Shown in pieces: positions 1-5,560 of a stretch of 6,832 bases of DNA. The notes beneath the pieces were generated by a model. That model saw only the letters and a list, made by a program, of their open reading frames with translations. It had not been told where the DNA came from and made no database searches. The translations under genes and the position numbers were made by a program. The DNA is from Planctomycetota bacterium (GTDB lineage Bacteria; Planctomycetota; UBA11346), in the NCBI GenBank assembly GCA_024641365.1, contig JAHEDF010000205.1:1-6832 (forward strand), in the 5' to 3' direction. Numbering within the stretch: position 1 is the stretch's first letter; each line of letters begins with the position of its first letter.

Positions 1-1568
1 GGATCAATCTCGATGCCGAGTGCACGGTGGAAGCGTGGTTTGGTAATAAATGGCTGGGTACTTTTATCAGCGAAAAAACTAACAACGGGATGACCAAGAT
101 CAGTCGTAGCAAAACTAAAACCGCGATCACCGTTTTCGTCAGCGGAACCATCTGCTTCAACTGTTTGAATTAATCGACCAGGTAATAAACCGTCCTTGCC
201 GCCAAGTGCGTCGTTATAACGTTGTGCCTGCACATTTTCGCCACCGAAAATAATTAAGCCACGACCGTCGGCTTTGACATAGGTTTTTATGCCGTCAACA
301 AATGTCGTTGGGAGTTCACCAACATTCGCTAAAATAATAGCGTGATAATCTCGCAGCGAACGATCACCGATCGCATTAACCGCAACTACGTCAGTTTGAA
401 TTAAAGCATGGTTGCCATCATCGTTGGGATCTTTTGGTGATAAGGCGGCCGCAATAAAATCGCCAGCGCCTGCAAATGACCGTCCATCACTTGGCTCGCC
501 ATCGATAACGAGCACTTTCATGCGCTCGACTACCGGAACGCTAAGCACACGTTGATTATCAGCAGGTAAACGATCAGGAGCAGCGCGCACAGCGACGCGA
601 TAATCGCCACCGTTTGCGAAGCGAGTGTCTAAACGTACTTGGGTAGCGCCATCGACACGATCAACGACTACACTCGCGGCTGGACGTAATGGTTCATTAC
701 TATCGCTGCCAGGTGCACCAATTAATAATTCAACTGTTATATTTTGTGCAGCTGATGAGCCATGATTTTGAATGGTGGCAATAAATGCGGTGTCATGTTC
801 GGTGGATATTTGTTCATCAACTGGTGTCAGGGCAGCAATGCTAAGGTTATTTACCACATCATCGCTGACGGTTGCTAAATAAAGTCGTGTTGCTGGTTGT
901 GCGGCATTTAATTCGTTACTGAGTGCCGTCCAACCGGCATCACCTGTAGCAGGCCACGAATTTGCTTGCATGTCGGTAATAACATAAATTTCTTTTGCGA
1001 GTGCTGGTGTGCGTTTCAACACTTCCCAAGCTTTTGCAATGCCACCTGCGGCATCAGTGCCACCGTCTGATAATTTTGCATTTTCAATAGTGCTTGCAAC
1101 AAATCCTAAATCATGACTGGGTTCTGGAATTTCATCAATTGCGACATCGCTCATTAATACCAATGCTGCACCGGCGCCATCCGGTAAATGATCGATAATT
1201 GCCCGCGCCGTTCGTTTTGCCGCATCAAAGCGACTATCATTCCCGATGCGATGTCCCATAGACATGGAATTATCTAACACAATAACCGCAGTCGTTTCAC
1301 CTTGTCCGCCTAAAGCATCAAATCCGCCCGGGCTCAGTGTTGGTCGTGACAGCGCCAATGCTAAGAACATTAACGCCCCAGCACGGAGCATCATTAAAAT
1401 TAAATCTTGTAATTGCAGACGCCGTGAATTCTTTTCCAACGTCGCCAGCAAAAAATCCATTGCTGCCCACACCACCACTTTGAAGCGGCGCTGATTGAGC
1501 AAATGAATAATAATTGGTACCGCCGCTGTCGCAGCAAATCCTGCTAATAATGCATTGAGAAAGCCCAT
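1..1568 (-). CDS. BatA-type membrane protein with VWA domain (C-terminus missing)
   Basis: The reading frame is open from an ATG at 1568 to the window edge, giving 522 residues with no stop. Residues about 5-24 and 56-74 are two hydrophobic segments around an HLLNQRRF motif, the typical N-terminal BatA membrane anchor. A VWA domain follows, with a complete-looking MIDAS: DNSMS (D99, S101, S103), T171 in GGTDAAGG and D199 in VITDM. Residues about 241-345 look like a CARDB/Ig-like beta domain (NNLSIAALTP to DRLPADNQRV). Residues about 348-465 (KVLVIDGEPS to GLIIFGGENV) resemble the class I glutamine-amidotransferase/flavodoxin-like fold common in these long PVC-group proteins; I see no catalytic triad. 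The protein probably sits in the inner membrane with the VWA and beta domains exposed, as a partner of the MoxR ATPase encoded upstream. Its start codon shares one base with the DUF58 stop. Family assignment is firm; the exact role is inferred. Confidence 0.88.
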   Translation of the reverse strand, partial: MGFLNALLAGFAATAAVPIIIHLLNQRRFKVVVWAAMDFLLATLEKNSRRLQLQDLILMMLRAGALMFLALALSRPTLSPGGFDALGGQGETTAVIVLDNSMSMGHRIGNDSRFDAAKRTARAIIDHLPDGAGAALVLMSDVAIDEIPEPSHDLGFVASTIENAKLSDGGTDAAGGIAKAWEVLKRTPALAKEIYVITDMQANSWPATGDAGWTALSNELNAAQPATRLYLATVSDDVVNNLSIAALTPVDEQISTEHDTAFIATIQNHGSSAAQNITVELLIGAPGSDSNEPLRPAASVVVDRVDGATQVRLDTRFANGGDYRVAVRAAPDRLPADNQRVLSVPVVERMKVLVIDGEPSDGRSFAGAGDFIAAALSPKDPNDDGNHALIQTDVVAVNAIGDRSLRDYHAIILANVGELPTTFVDGIKTYVKADGRGLIIFGGENVQAQRYNDALGGKDGLLPGRLIQTVEADGSADENGDRGFSFATTDLGHPVVSFFADKSTQPFITKPRFHRALGIEID

Positions 1569-2500
1569 TAGCGACCGGCTCCTCGGCCACCGGCCATTAA
1601 TGCGCGTTCACGCCCAGTCAGATAGGCGGCAAGCACCACCTCGACGGGCGTGTCGGTTGAGACTTGCACATAATCTACGCCATTGCGCGTACAGGTCGCT
1701 TTTACTTTGGTCAAGAATGCGTGTAGTTCTTGGAGATACGCTTTTTTCACCATGCGCGGATGGCACAACACTTGGTTAGCAACTTCTAATCCTTTGAATT
1801 GGACTAAGCCCTCAAAGGGAAAGGTTAATTCATCTTTATCTAATAGATGCAGCACAATAACTTCGTGACCATCGTGGCGTAAATGTTGAATGCCGGATAA
1901 TATATTTTCAATTTTATCAAAAAGGTCGCTGACAATGATGGTAACGCCACGCCGGGCGACTCGCTGAGCGATGGTATGTAAAACGCCACCGACACCGGTG
2001 CGATTTTGTGGTTTAATTTGTTCAAGCGAGGCACAAATACGATTTAAGTGTACTTTACGTGTAGAGCGCGGAATAAATTCTCTCAGTTCTTGATCAAAAA
2101 TACCAACAGAAACGGCATCACTTTGACTAAGAATTAAATAACTGAGTGCGGCTACCATTAATTTGGCATATTCTAATTTTTCACTGATAGTGCCGCGCTG
2201 TTTTTGTGGCGAGGTATACGCCATCGATTCACTGGCATCGAGCAATAAAGTCGTAACTAAATTAGTTTCCGCTTCATATTGTTTAATAGAGAGGCGTTCA
2301 TTTTTGGCGTAGACTTTCCAGTCTAAATGTTTGAGGTCATCACCGGGTACATAACCACGATGTTGCGCAAATTCGACACTGAATCCTTTAAATGGACTTT
2401 TGTGCATGCCTGAAATAAAGCCTTCGACCACATATTTCGCTTTCATGTCGAGCTTACCGACTTTGGCGAGGACTTTAGGATCGAGATATTTCGAAGCCAT
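1568..2500 (-). CDS. DUF58 domain protein (VWA-like MoxR partner)
   Basis: This is a soluble protein of 310 residues from the ATG at 2500, with no membrane segment. The N-terminus (MASKYLDPKVLAKVGKL) and the signature block at residues 50-80 (YVPGDDLKHLDWKVYAK, then KQYEAETN) are diagnostic of DUF58. A VWA-like MIDAS follows: DASES at 88-92 and a VSD at 190-192. The frame extends upstream to a TTG at 2542, but the ATG at 2500 fits the usual N-terminus of the family and is preceded by AAAGGG about 9 bases away. DUF58 proteins are almost always encoded beside moxR and are thought to be its adaptors or clients; that link is family knowledge. The gene lies 154 bases after moxR. This gap holds only a small CCGG-type palindrome (2632-2643), so co-transcription is likely. 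The C-terminus ends in a Gly/Arg-rich tail whose codons also supply the BatA ribosome site. Confidence 0.93.
   Translation of the reverse strand: MASKYLDPKVLAKVGKLDMKAKYVVEGFISGMHKSPFKGFSVEFAQHRGYVPGDDLKHLDWKVYAKNERLSIKQYEAETNLVTTLLLDASESMAYTSPQKQRGTISEKLEYAKLMVAALSYLILSQSDAVSVGIFDQELREFIPRSTRKVHLNRICASLEQIKPQNRTGVGGVLHTIAQRVARRGVTIIVSDLFDKIENILSGIQHLRHDGHEVIVLHLLDKDELTFPFEGLVQFKGLEVANQVLCHPRMVKKAYLQELHAFLTKVKATCTRNGVDYVQVSTDTPVEVVLAAYLTGRERALMAGGRGAGR
1579..1583 (-). promoter_or_regulatory. Ribosome binding site of the BatA/VWA gene
   Basis: On the minus strand AGGAG lies inside the last codons of the DUF58 gene, 10 bases before the ATG at 1568. It supports that start and the TAATG stop/start overlap, so BatA translation is probably coupled to that of the DUF58 gene. 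Confidence 0.6.
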
Positions 2501-2654
2501 AATTACACGCCCTTTATCTGACAACCAGAGAAAGCCTGACAACTGCTGTTCAGTCGTCGGTCATGTGTTTGGCTAAAAGGTGGAGGATTGATCATGCCAT
2601 CACGTCAGCAGGAAGGGCGAAAAGGATATACCCGGATTTCCGGAAAGCCGTGCG

Positions 2655-3707
2655 TTAGCGTTTTGCGCTCGGATTTTTTTCGTCCTTCGGAATGGTCGCG
2701 ATGAGTTTTGCGATGACATGTTCTGTGGTGATATCTTCGGCAGTAGCCGTGTAACTACAGGCAATACGATGGCGCATGACTGGAATTGCCACTGCATCAA
2801 TATCGGCCGTGGTGACATGGTATTGTCCATTTAATACCGCGCGTGCTTTGGCGGCTAAAATTAAATTAATTGATGCACGTGGGCCAGCACCCCAAGAAAT
2901 CCATTCTTTAATAAAATCAGGCGCATCGGCTTCTTTAGGTCGAGTAGCGCGCACTAATGCCTTGGCATAGTGCAACACATGATCAGCAACGGGAACGCGC
3001 AGCACTAATTGTTGAAAAGCCTTAATTTGATCTCCATTTAAAACTTGTTGCACATCTTTTTCATTTTGTGCCATAATCGGACTGGCGACCCGACGCATAA
3101 CTTCTAATTCCTCGTCATCACTTGGATAATTCACAAATATTTTAAATATAAAGCGGTCTAATTGCGCTTCTGGTAATGGATACGTACCTTCTTGGTCAAT
3201 TGGGTTTTGCGTGGCCAAGACGAAAAACGGTTGGTCCAGTTTATATTCTTCGTTACCGACCGATACTTTCTTTTCTTGCATAGCCTCTAATAAAGCGGCC
3301 TGGGTTTTTGGAGGGGTACGATTAATTTCGTCCGCCAAAACAATATTGGCGAAGATGGGGCCTTTTAAAAATTTAAAGACGCGTGCTTTGGTAGCAGGAT
3401 CTTCTTGCAGGATTTCAGTACCAACGATGTCCGAGGGCATTAAGTCTGGTGTGAATTGGACGCGCTTGAAGGACAAGTGCAGCGACTGCGATAGCGTTGA
3501 TATAAGCAAGGTCTTAGCCAAGCCAGGAACGCCTTCTAACATACAATGACCACGCGCAAAAATGGCGATCATTAATTGTTCAATGACCTCATCTTGCCCG
3601 ACGATTACTTTTCCGAGTTCGGTTCGTATGCGCGCGAAGGCTTGTTGCGCTTCGGCAATTAATGCGGTGTCGCTGGTCGTAGCGGCTTCAGTGGCATTGG
3701 CGGACAT
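2655..3707 (-). CDS. MoxR-family AAA+ ATPase
   Basis: This is a 350-residue AAA+ ATPase of the MoxR/RavA clade, of normal family length. Visible motifs are Walker A GVPGLAKT (59-66), Walker B VLADE (123-127) followed by INRTPPKTQAALLEAMQE, sensor 1 ATQNP (165-169), the arginine-finger region QLDRF (182-186), and a sensor 2 region with GAGPRAS in the C-terminal lid. All key residues appear present. The ATG at 3707 is chosen over a GTG eight codons upstream because a strong AGGAG lies 6 bases before it and would fall inside the longer protein. MoxR proteins use ATP to remodel or activate partner proteins, usually with VWA-domain partners encoded next door; here those are the DUF58 and BatA proteins downstream. 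The actual client is unknown. It is probably the first gene of its operon, since the region upstream is non-coding. Confidence 0.95.
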   Translation of the reverse strand: MSANATEAATTSDTALIAEAQQAFARIRTELGKVIVGQDEVIEQLMIAIFARGHCMLEGVPGLAKTLLISTLSQSLHLSFKRVQFTPDLMPSDIVGTEILQEDPATKARVFKFLKGPIFANIVLADEINRTPPKTQAALLEAMQEKKVSVGNEEYKLDQPFFVLATQNPIDQEGTYPLPEAQLDRFIFKIFVNYPSDDEELEVMRRVASPIMAQNEKDVQQVLNGDQIKAFQQLVLRVPVADHVLHYAKALVRATRPKEADAPDFIKEWISWGAGPRASINLILAAKARAVLNGQYHVTTADIDAVAIPVMRHRIACSYTATAEDITTEHVIAKLIATIPKDEKNPSAKR

Positions 3708-3713
3708 AGGTGG

Positions 3714-3718
3714 CTCCT
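3714..3718 (-). promoter_or_regulatory. Ribosome binding site that decides the moxR start
   Basis: The minus strand reads AGGAG, then six bases, then ATG at 3707. The match is strong and the spacing ideal. It makes the alternative GTG at 3731 unlikely, because this site would then lie inside the coding region. Confidence 0.8.
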
Positions 3719-3753
3719 CAGCGGCATTCACATGGCTCTGGCACTTTAAGTGT

Positions 3754-3771
3754 CTGGGACGATATTCCCAG
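3754..3771 (-). promoter_or_regulatory. Hairpin in the moxR leader
   Basis: CTGGGA and TCCCAG form a perfect 6-bp stem around the loop CGATAT, about 47 bases before the moxR start. Just downstream on the minus strand is an 11-base palindrome, CACTTTAAGTG (3742-3752), near the ribosome site. The symmetry is visible; a role in controlling moxR translation or mRNA stability is only a possibility. There is no T-run after the stem, so it is not an intrinsic terminator. Confidence 0.35.
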
Positions 3772-3839
3772 GTAGTGCACGTGTGGCGAAACGGACATGA
3801 TAACAGGCTGTGACAAGATCACTGCGATCGTTAATGGTT

Positions 3840-3868
3840 GGTAGAATGTTATTAACATTACTAGTCAA
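3840..3868 (-). promoter_or_regulatory. Candidate moxR promoter with palindromic operator
   Basis: On the minus strand TTGACT (3868-3863, five of six to the -35 consensus) is followed 17 bases later by TCTACC (3845-3840, only three of six to TATAAT). The spacer contains the perfect inverted repeat AATGTTA-A-TAACATT (3859-3845). The leader to the ATG at 3707 would be about 125 bases. The -35 and the palindrome are clear, the -10 is poor, and the housekeeping consensus may not fit this phylum well. A palindrome in that position would suit a dimeric repressor. Confidence 0.35.
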
Positions 3869-3880
3869 CGTAACGAGCTT

Positions 3881-3905
3881 GAGTCCGAATTATGGGGTCG
3901 GACTT
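3881..3905. repeat. Short inverted repeat related to the 8-base unit
   Basis: AGTCCGA (3882-3888) and TCGGACT (3898-3904) pair over seven bases around a 9-base loop, with a possible G-T pair outside. The arms resemble partial copies of the AGTCCGGA unit that forms the array starting at 3933, so this may be a degenerate unit pair. The function is not evident. Confidence 0.4.
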
Positions 3906-3932
3906 CCATTACAGCAAGTGGTTATTATTAAG

Positions 3933-3968
3933 AGTCCGGAGGTCCGGAAGTCCGGAAGTCCGGAAGTC
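3933..3968 (+). repeat. Tandem array of an 8-base unit, left arm
   Basis: Four consecutive 8-base units (AGTCCGGA, with the second copy GGTCCGGA) are followed by a half unit AGTC. Each full unit contains the palindrome TCCGGA. The array is the reverse complement of the one at 4331-4370, read in a shifted register, so the two form the arms of a larger inverted repeat. No protein frame uses it. Confidence 0.85.
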
Positions 3969-4034
3969 TTGAGTCGTTAGAAACTTAATTTTATACCAAT
4001 TCCGGCTCACTATATCCTAATTAATAAGACACTT

Positions 4035-4136
4035 ACATGGAGGACCGGAGAAACGGAGAAATACCAAGGTGGAAATCCTGTGGTTTTGAAAAAAAAAATT
4101 CACAGCTTTCCTCTTCGGTTCTCTGGTTCCTCATGT
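4035..4136 (+). repeat. Long imperfect hairpin with an A-tract in the loop
   Basis: The left arm runs from ACATGGAGGACCGGAGAAA (from 4035) to CCTGTG (ending 4082). The right arm runs from CACAG (4101) to TTCCTCATGT (ending 4136). They pair at the outer end over about 25 positions without gaps and again near the loop (CTGTG with CACAG). The loop includes ten consecutive A (4089-4098). The left arm is purine-rich and the right arm pyrimidine-rich. Several mismatches in the outer stem are G opposite T, so RNA from the plus strand folds better than RNA from the minus strand. It could be a dispersed repeat (MITE- or REP-like), a small RNA, or a processing or termination signal. From memory, elements of the form CTGTGG / A-tract / CACAG occur repeatedly in environmental genomes, but I cannot check this. 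Confidence 0.6.
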
Positions 4137-4185
4137 TAATCTGTTGCCATTACGGATGATTTGAGGCGGAATTAGTATTAGTTGT

Positions 4186-4203
4186 CAGTTAATTTATTAA
4201 CTG
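4186..4203. repeat. Perfect AT-rich palindrome
   Basis: CAGTTAA and TTAACTG form a 7-bp stem with a 4-base TTTA loop. There is no T-run on either side that would make it a terminator. It may be a regulator binding site or a minor part of the surrounding repeat element. Confidence 0.4.
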
Positions 4204-4255
4204 GAAAAACGGCGGTACCGGGCGCGGCATAATATAATTAACGAAAAATTTATTT

Positions 4256-4280
4256 AAGTGAGCGCAGCGAACACTTTTTT
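4256..4280. terminator. Weak intrinsic-terminator-like hairpin
   Basis: AAGTG (4256-4260) and CACTT (4272-4276) pair around the 11-base GC-rich loop AGCGCAGCGAA. On the plus strand the stem runs into six T (4275-4280). On the minus strand, the direction of the BNR gene ending about 95 bases away, the stem is followed by AAATAAATTTTT, a loose T-rich tract. A 5-bp stem is short, so termination of the TonB/BNR transcript here is only a moderate possibility. Confidence 0.3.
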
Positions 4281-4330
4281 GTAATTACGCGTAAATTATG
4301 ACTCGCACAAATCCACTGCGATCACGCAGG

Positions 4331-4370
4331 ACTTCCGGACTTCCAGACTTCCGGACTTCCGGACTTCCAG
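4331..4370 (+). repeat. Tandem array of an 8-base unit, right arm
   Basis: Five exact-length 8-base units are present: ACTTCCGG, ACTTCCAG, ACTTCCGG, ACTTCCGG, ACTTCCAG. They are followed by ACTC, which runs into the stop codon of the BNR gene; the last unit ends two bases beyond the stop. The unit is the reverse complement of the left-arm unit in a different register. The only variation is G to A at one position in copies 2 and 5. The array may form a cruciform with the left arm or pair with it in a transcript. Confidence 0.88.
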
Positions 4371-4372
4371 AC

Positions 4373-5560
4373 TCATTTGATCGCCTGCTCCAATGTCCAT
4401 GCACCTTTTTCCAATTGTTGCGTCCAAAAAATGACCGTTCCGGTGCTGGTCGAAATAGCTTTTGGATGGGCAACTTGGGCATCTGGTGGCGAGATACGCT
4501 CAGGAAGATCCCACGTAATGCCTTTATCGTTAGAAATCTGCACCCAAATACCTGGGCCACTGTCATCAAAGGCGGTGGTTGCCACGACAACCCGATTGCC
4601 ATGTGCGCTTACGGTTGCTTGGCGTGCACGTGGAACAGGGAAGGGGTGTGGCGTCGACCAAGTTGCACCATGATCACTGCTAACGAGATGGTACACGCCA
4701 GCTTTGCCATCGGCACCAGTCCATACTACGGCATGCAGGTCAGAATCAGTTCCGCTCAAAGCGCCACCAACATGCGGACAGGCAGTAATTGACCAATTAA
4801 ATGATCCGACAGTAATTCCATCTGAGAATGTGGCACCGCGATCATGCGAGCTGAATAAACGCATATCGCGTGGACTACTTGCGCGAAATAAAATATGAAC
4901 GGCATCGTCATGTGCAAAAATTGTATTCCAGCAACATTCGCACGTTATTGGATCTAAGACGCGATTAGTCGACCACGTACGACCACCATCATCACTTGCA
5001 CTATAAATTAATCCTTGTTTGCCGCTACGATTATCAAGCCATGCGGCATGAAAACGGCCCTTTTGATCGGCGGTTATATCAACAAAATTATGTCCGCCGG
5101 TGCTGTTATCATCGGCAGGATTCGTGCCACGGCTCCAGCTCTTGCCACCATCGTGACTAATGGCTGTCACAATCGGACCAGATCCCATAAAACCAGTTCC
5201 AGCGACGGACCATGCGGCGATTACCTGATCACCGTGTGCAGCTATTTGAATATCCGACGTGCGCACGGGTCGATGTGGAGCAGCGCCAATATCGATGGTA
5301 ATTGCTGGGCTCCATGAGGAGCCATTATTTTCAGAAAGGCGATATTCAATAACGCATGGTTGTGATGGAATCGCACGTGCAGAAAGCTGATAAATGTTTG
5401 AGCCGGAAACAAAAACATCGAACGAAGCAATTCCATCATTGGCACCAACCGGGTGATTGTGTTCGCCGCAGTGCAACGCATGCCAACTGGTCACTAATAA
5501 ACATAGGCACACCACACGATAAAAATAATTATTAAAATGTGTCAACATTAATATGTCCAT
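4373..5560 (-). CDS. Secreted six-repeat BNR/Asp-box propeller protein, sialidase-like
   Basis: This is a 395-residue protein with an N-terminal hydrophobic segment (VVCLCLLV, about residues 16-23) that looks like a signal peptide, so it is probably exported. Six Asp-box motifs (SxDxGxxW type) start at residues 76, 135, 189, 238, 294 and 343. Their spacing of about 50 residues predicts a six-bladed beta-propeller, the fold of sialidases. I do not see the FRIP-type arginine motif or a clear arginine triad, so sialidase activity is doubtful. CECC (207-210) and CPH (261-263) could bind metal or form disulfides. The ATG at 5560 overlaps the end of the receptor gene. An ATG four codons later (5548) makes a TAATG overlap with the receptor stop and is a real alternative; a GGCGG six bases before 5560 slightly favours the longer form. 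The 8-base array begins just after the stop. Confidence 0.82.
   Translation of the reverse strand: MDILMLTHFNNYFYRVVCLCLLVTSWHALHCGEHNHPVGANDGIASFDVFVSGSNIYQLSARAIPSQPCVIEYRLSENNGSSWSPAITIDIGAAPHRPVRTSDIQIAAHGDQVIAAWSVAGTGFMGSGPIVTAISHDGGKSWSRGTNPADDNSTGGHNFVDITADQKGRFHAAWLDNRSGKQGLIYSASDDGGRTWSTNRVLDPITCECCWNTIFAHDDAVHILFRASSPRDMRLFSSHDRGATFSDGITVGSFNWSITACPHVGGALSGTDSDLHAVVWTGADGKAGVYHLVSSDHGATWSTPHPFPVPRARQATVSAHGNRVVVATTAFDDSGPGIWVQISNDKGITWDLPERISPPDAQVAHPKAISTSTGTVIFWTQQLEKGAWTLEQAIK

Larger units (their letters stand above)
3969..4330. other. Non-coding stretch between the inverted 8-base arrays
   Basis: These 362 bases hold no reading frame with a credible start, ribosome site and composition. 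They contain the long hairpin, the CAGTTAA palindrome, a GC-rich block around GGCGGTACCGGGCGC (4211-4225), and the weak terminator-like stem. With the arrays at each end the whole looks like a bounded element of about 440 bases. I saw no target-site duplication in the immediate flanks. Confidence 0.5.

Noticed and set aside
1246..1494. Plus-strand 82-codon frame and minus-strand 90-codon frame at 1318-1590
   Set aside because: Both overlap the BatA/VWA coding frame, which carries clear domain motifs in this stretch.
2501..2542. TTG start for the DUF58 protein
   Set aside because: The ATG at 2500 matches the family N-terminus and has its own ribosome site; the 14 extra residues look unlike the family.
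3211..3549. Plus-strand 112-codon reading frame
   Set aside because: It is wholly antisense to the conserved Walker B and sensor region of moxR, with no ribosome site of note; a shadow of strong coding sequence.
3708..3731. GTG start for MoxR
   Set aside because: A strong AGGAG lies between this GTG and the ATG at 3707, at ideal spacing for the latter.
4213..4220. GC-rich CGGTACCG palindrome followed on the minus strand by a T-run, as a terminator
   Set aside because: The symmetry is only four bases per side with no loop, so it cannot form a useful RNA hairpin.
3933..4370. CRISPR array
   Set aside because: The units are 8 bases in direct tandem with no spacers, and the two blocks are inverted to one another.
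3881..4374. Cluster of GANTC sites (about five) as a methylation-controlled region
   Set aside because: The number is only modestly above chance for this length, and several sites are simply part of the repeat units.
4298..4792. Plus-strand 164-codon reading frame
   Set aside because: It runs antisense through the BNR gene and begins within the 8-base repeat region; its N-terminal residues are just the translated repeat, and no family is recognisable.
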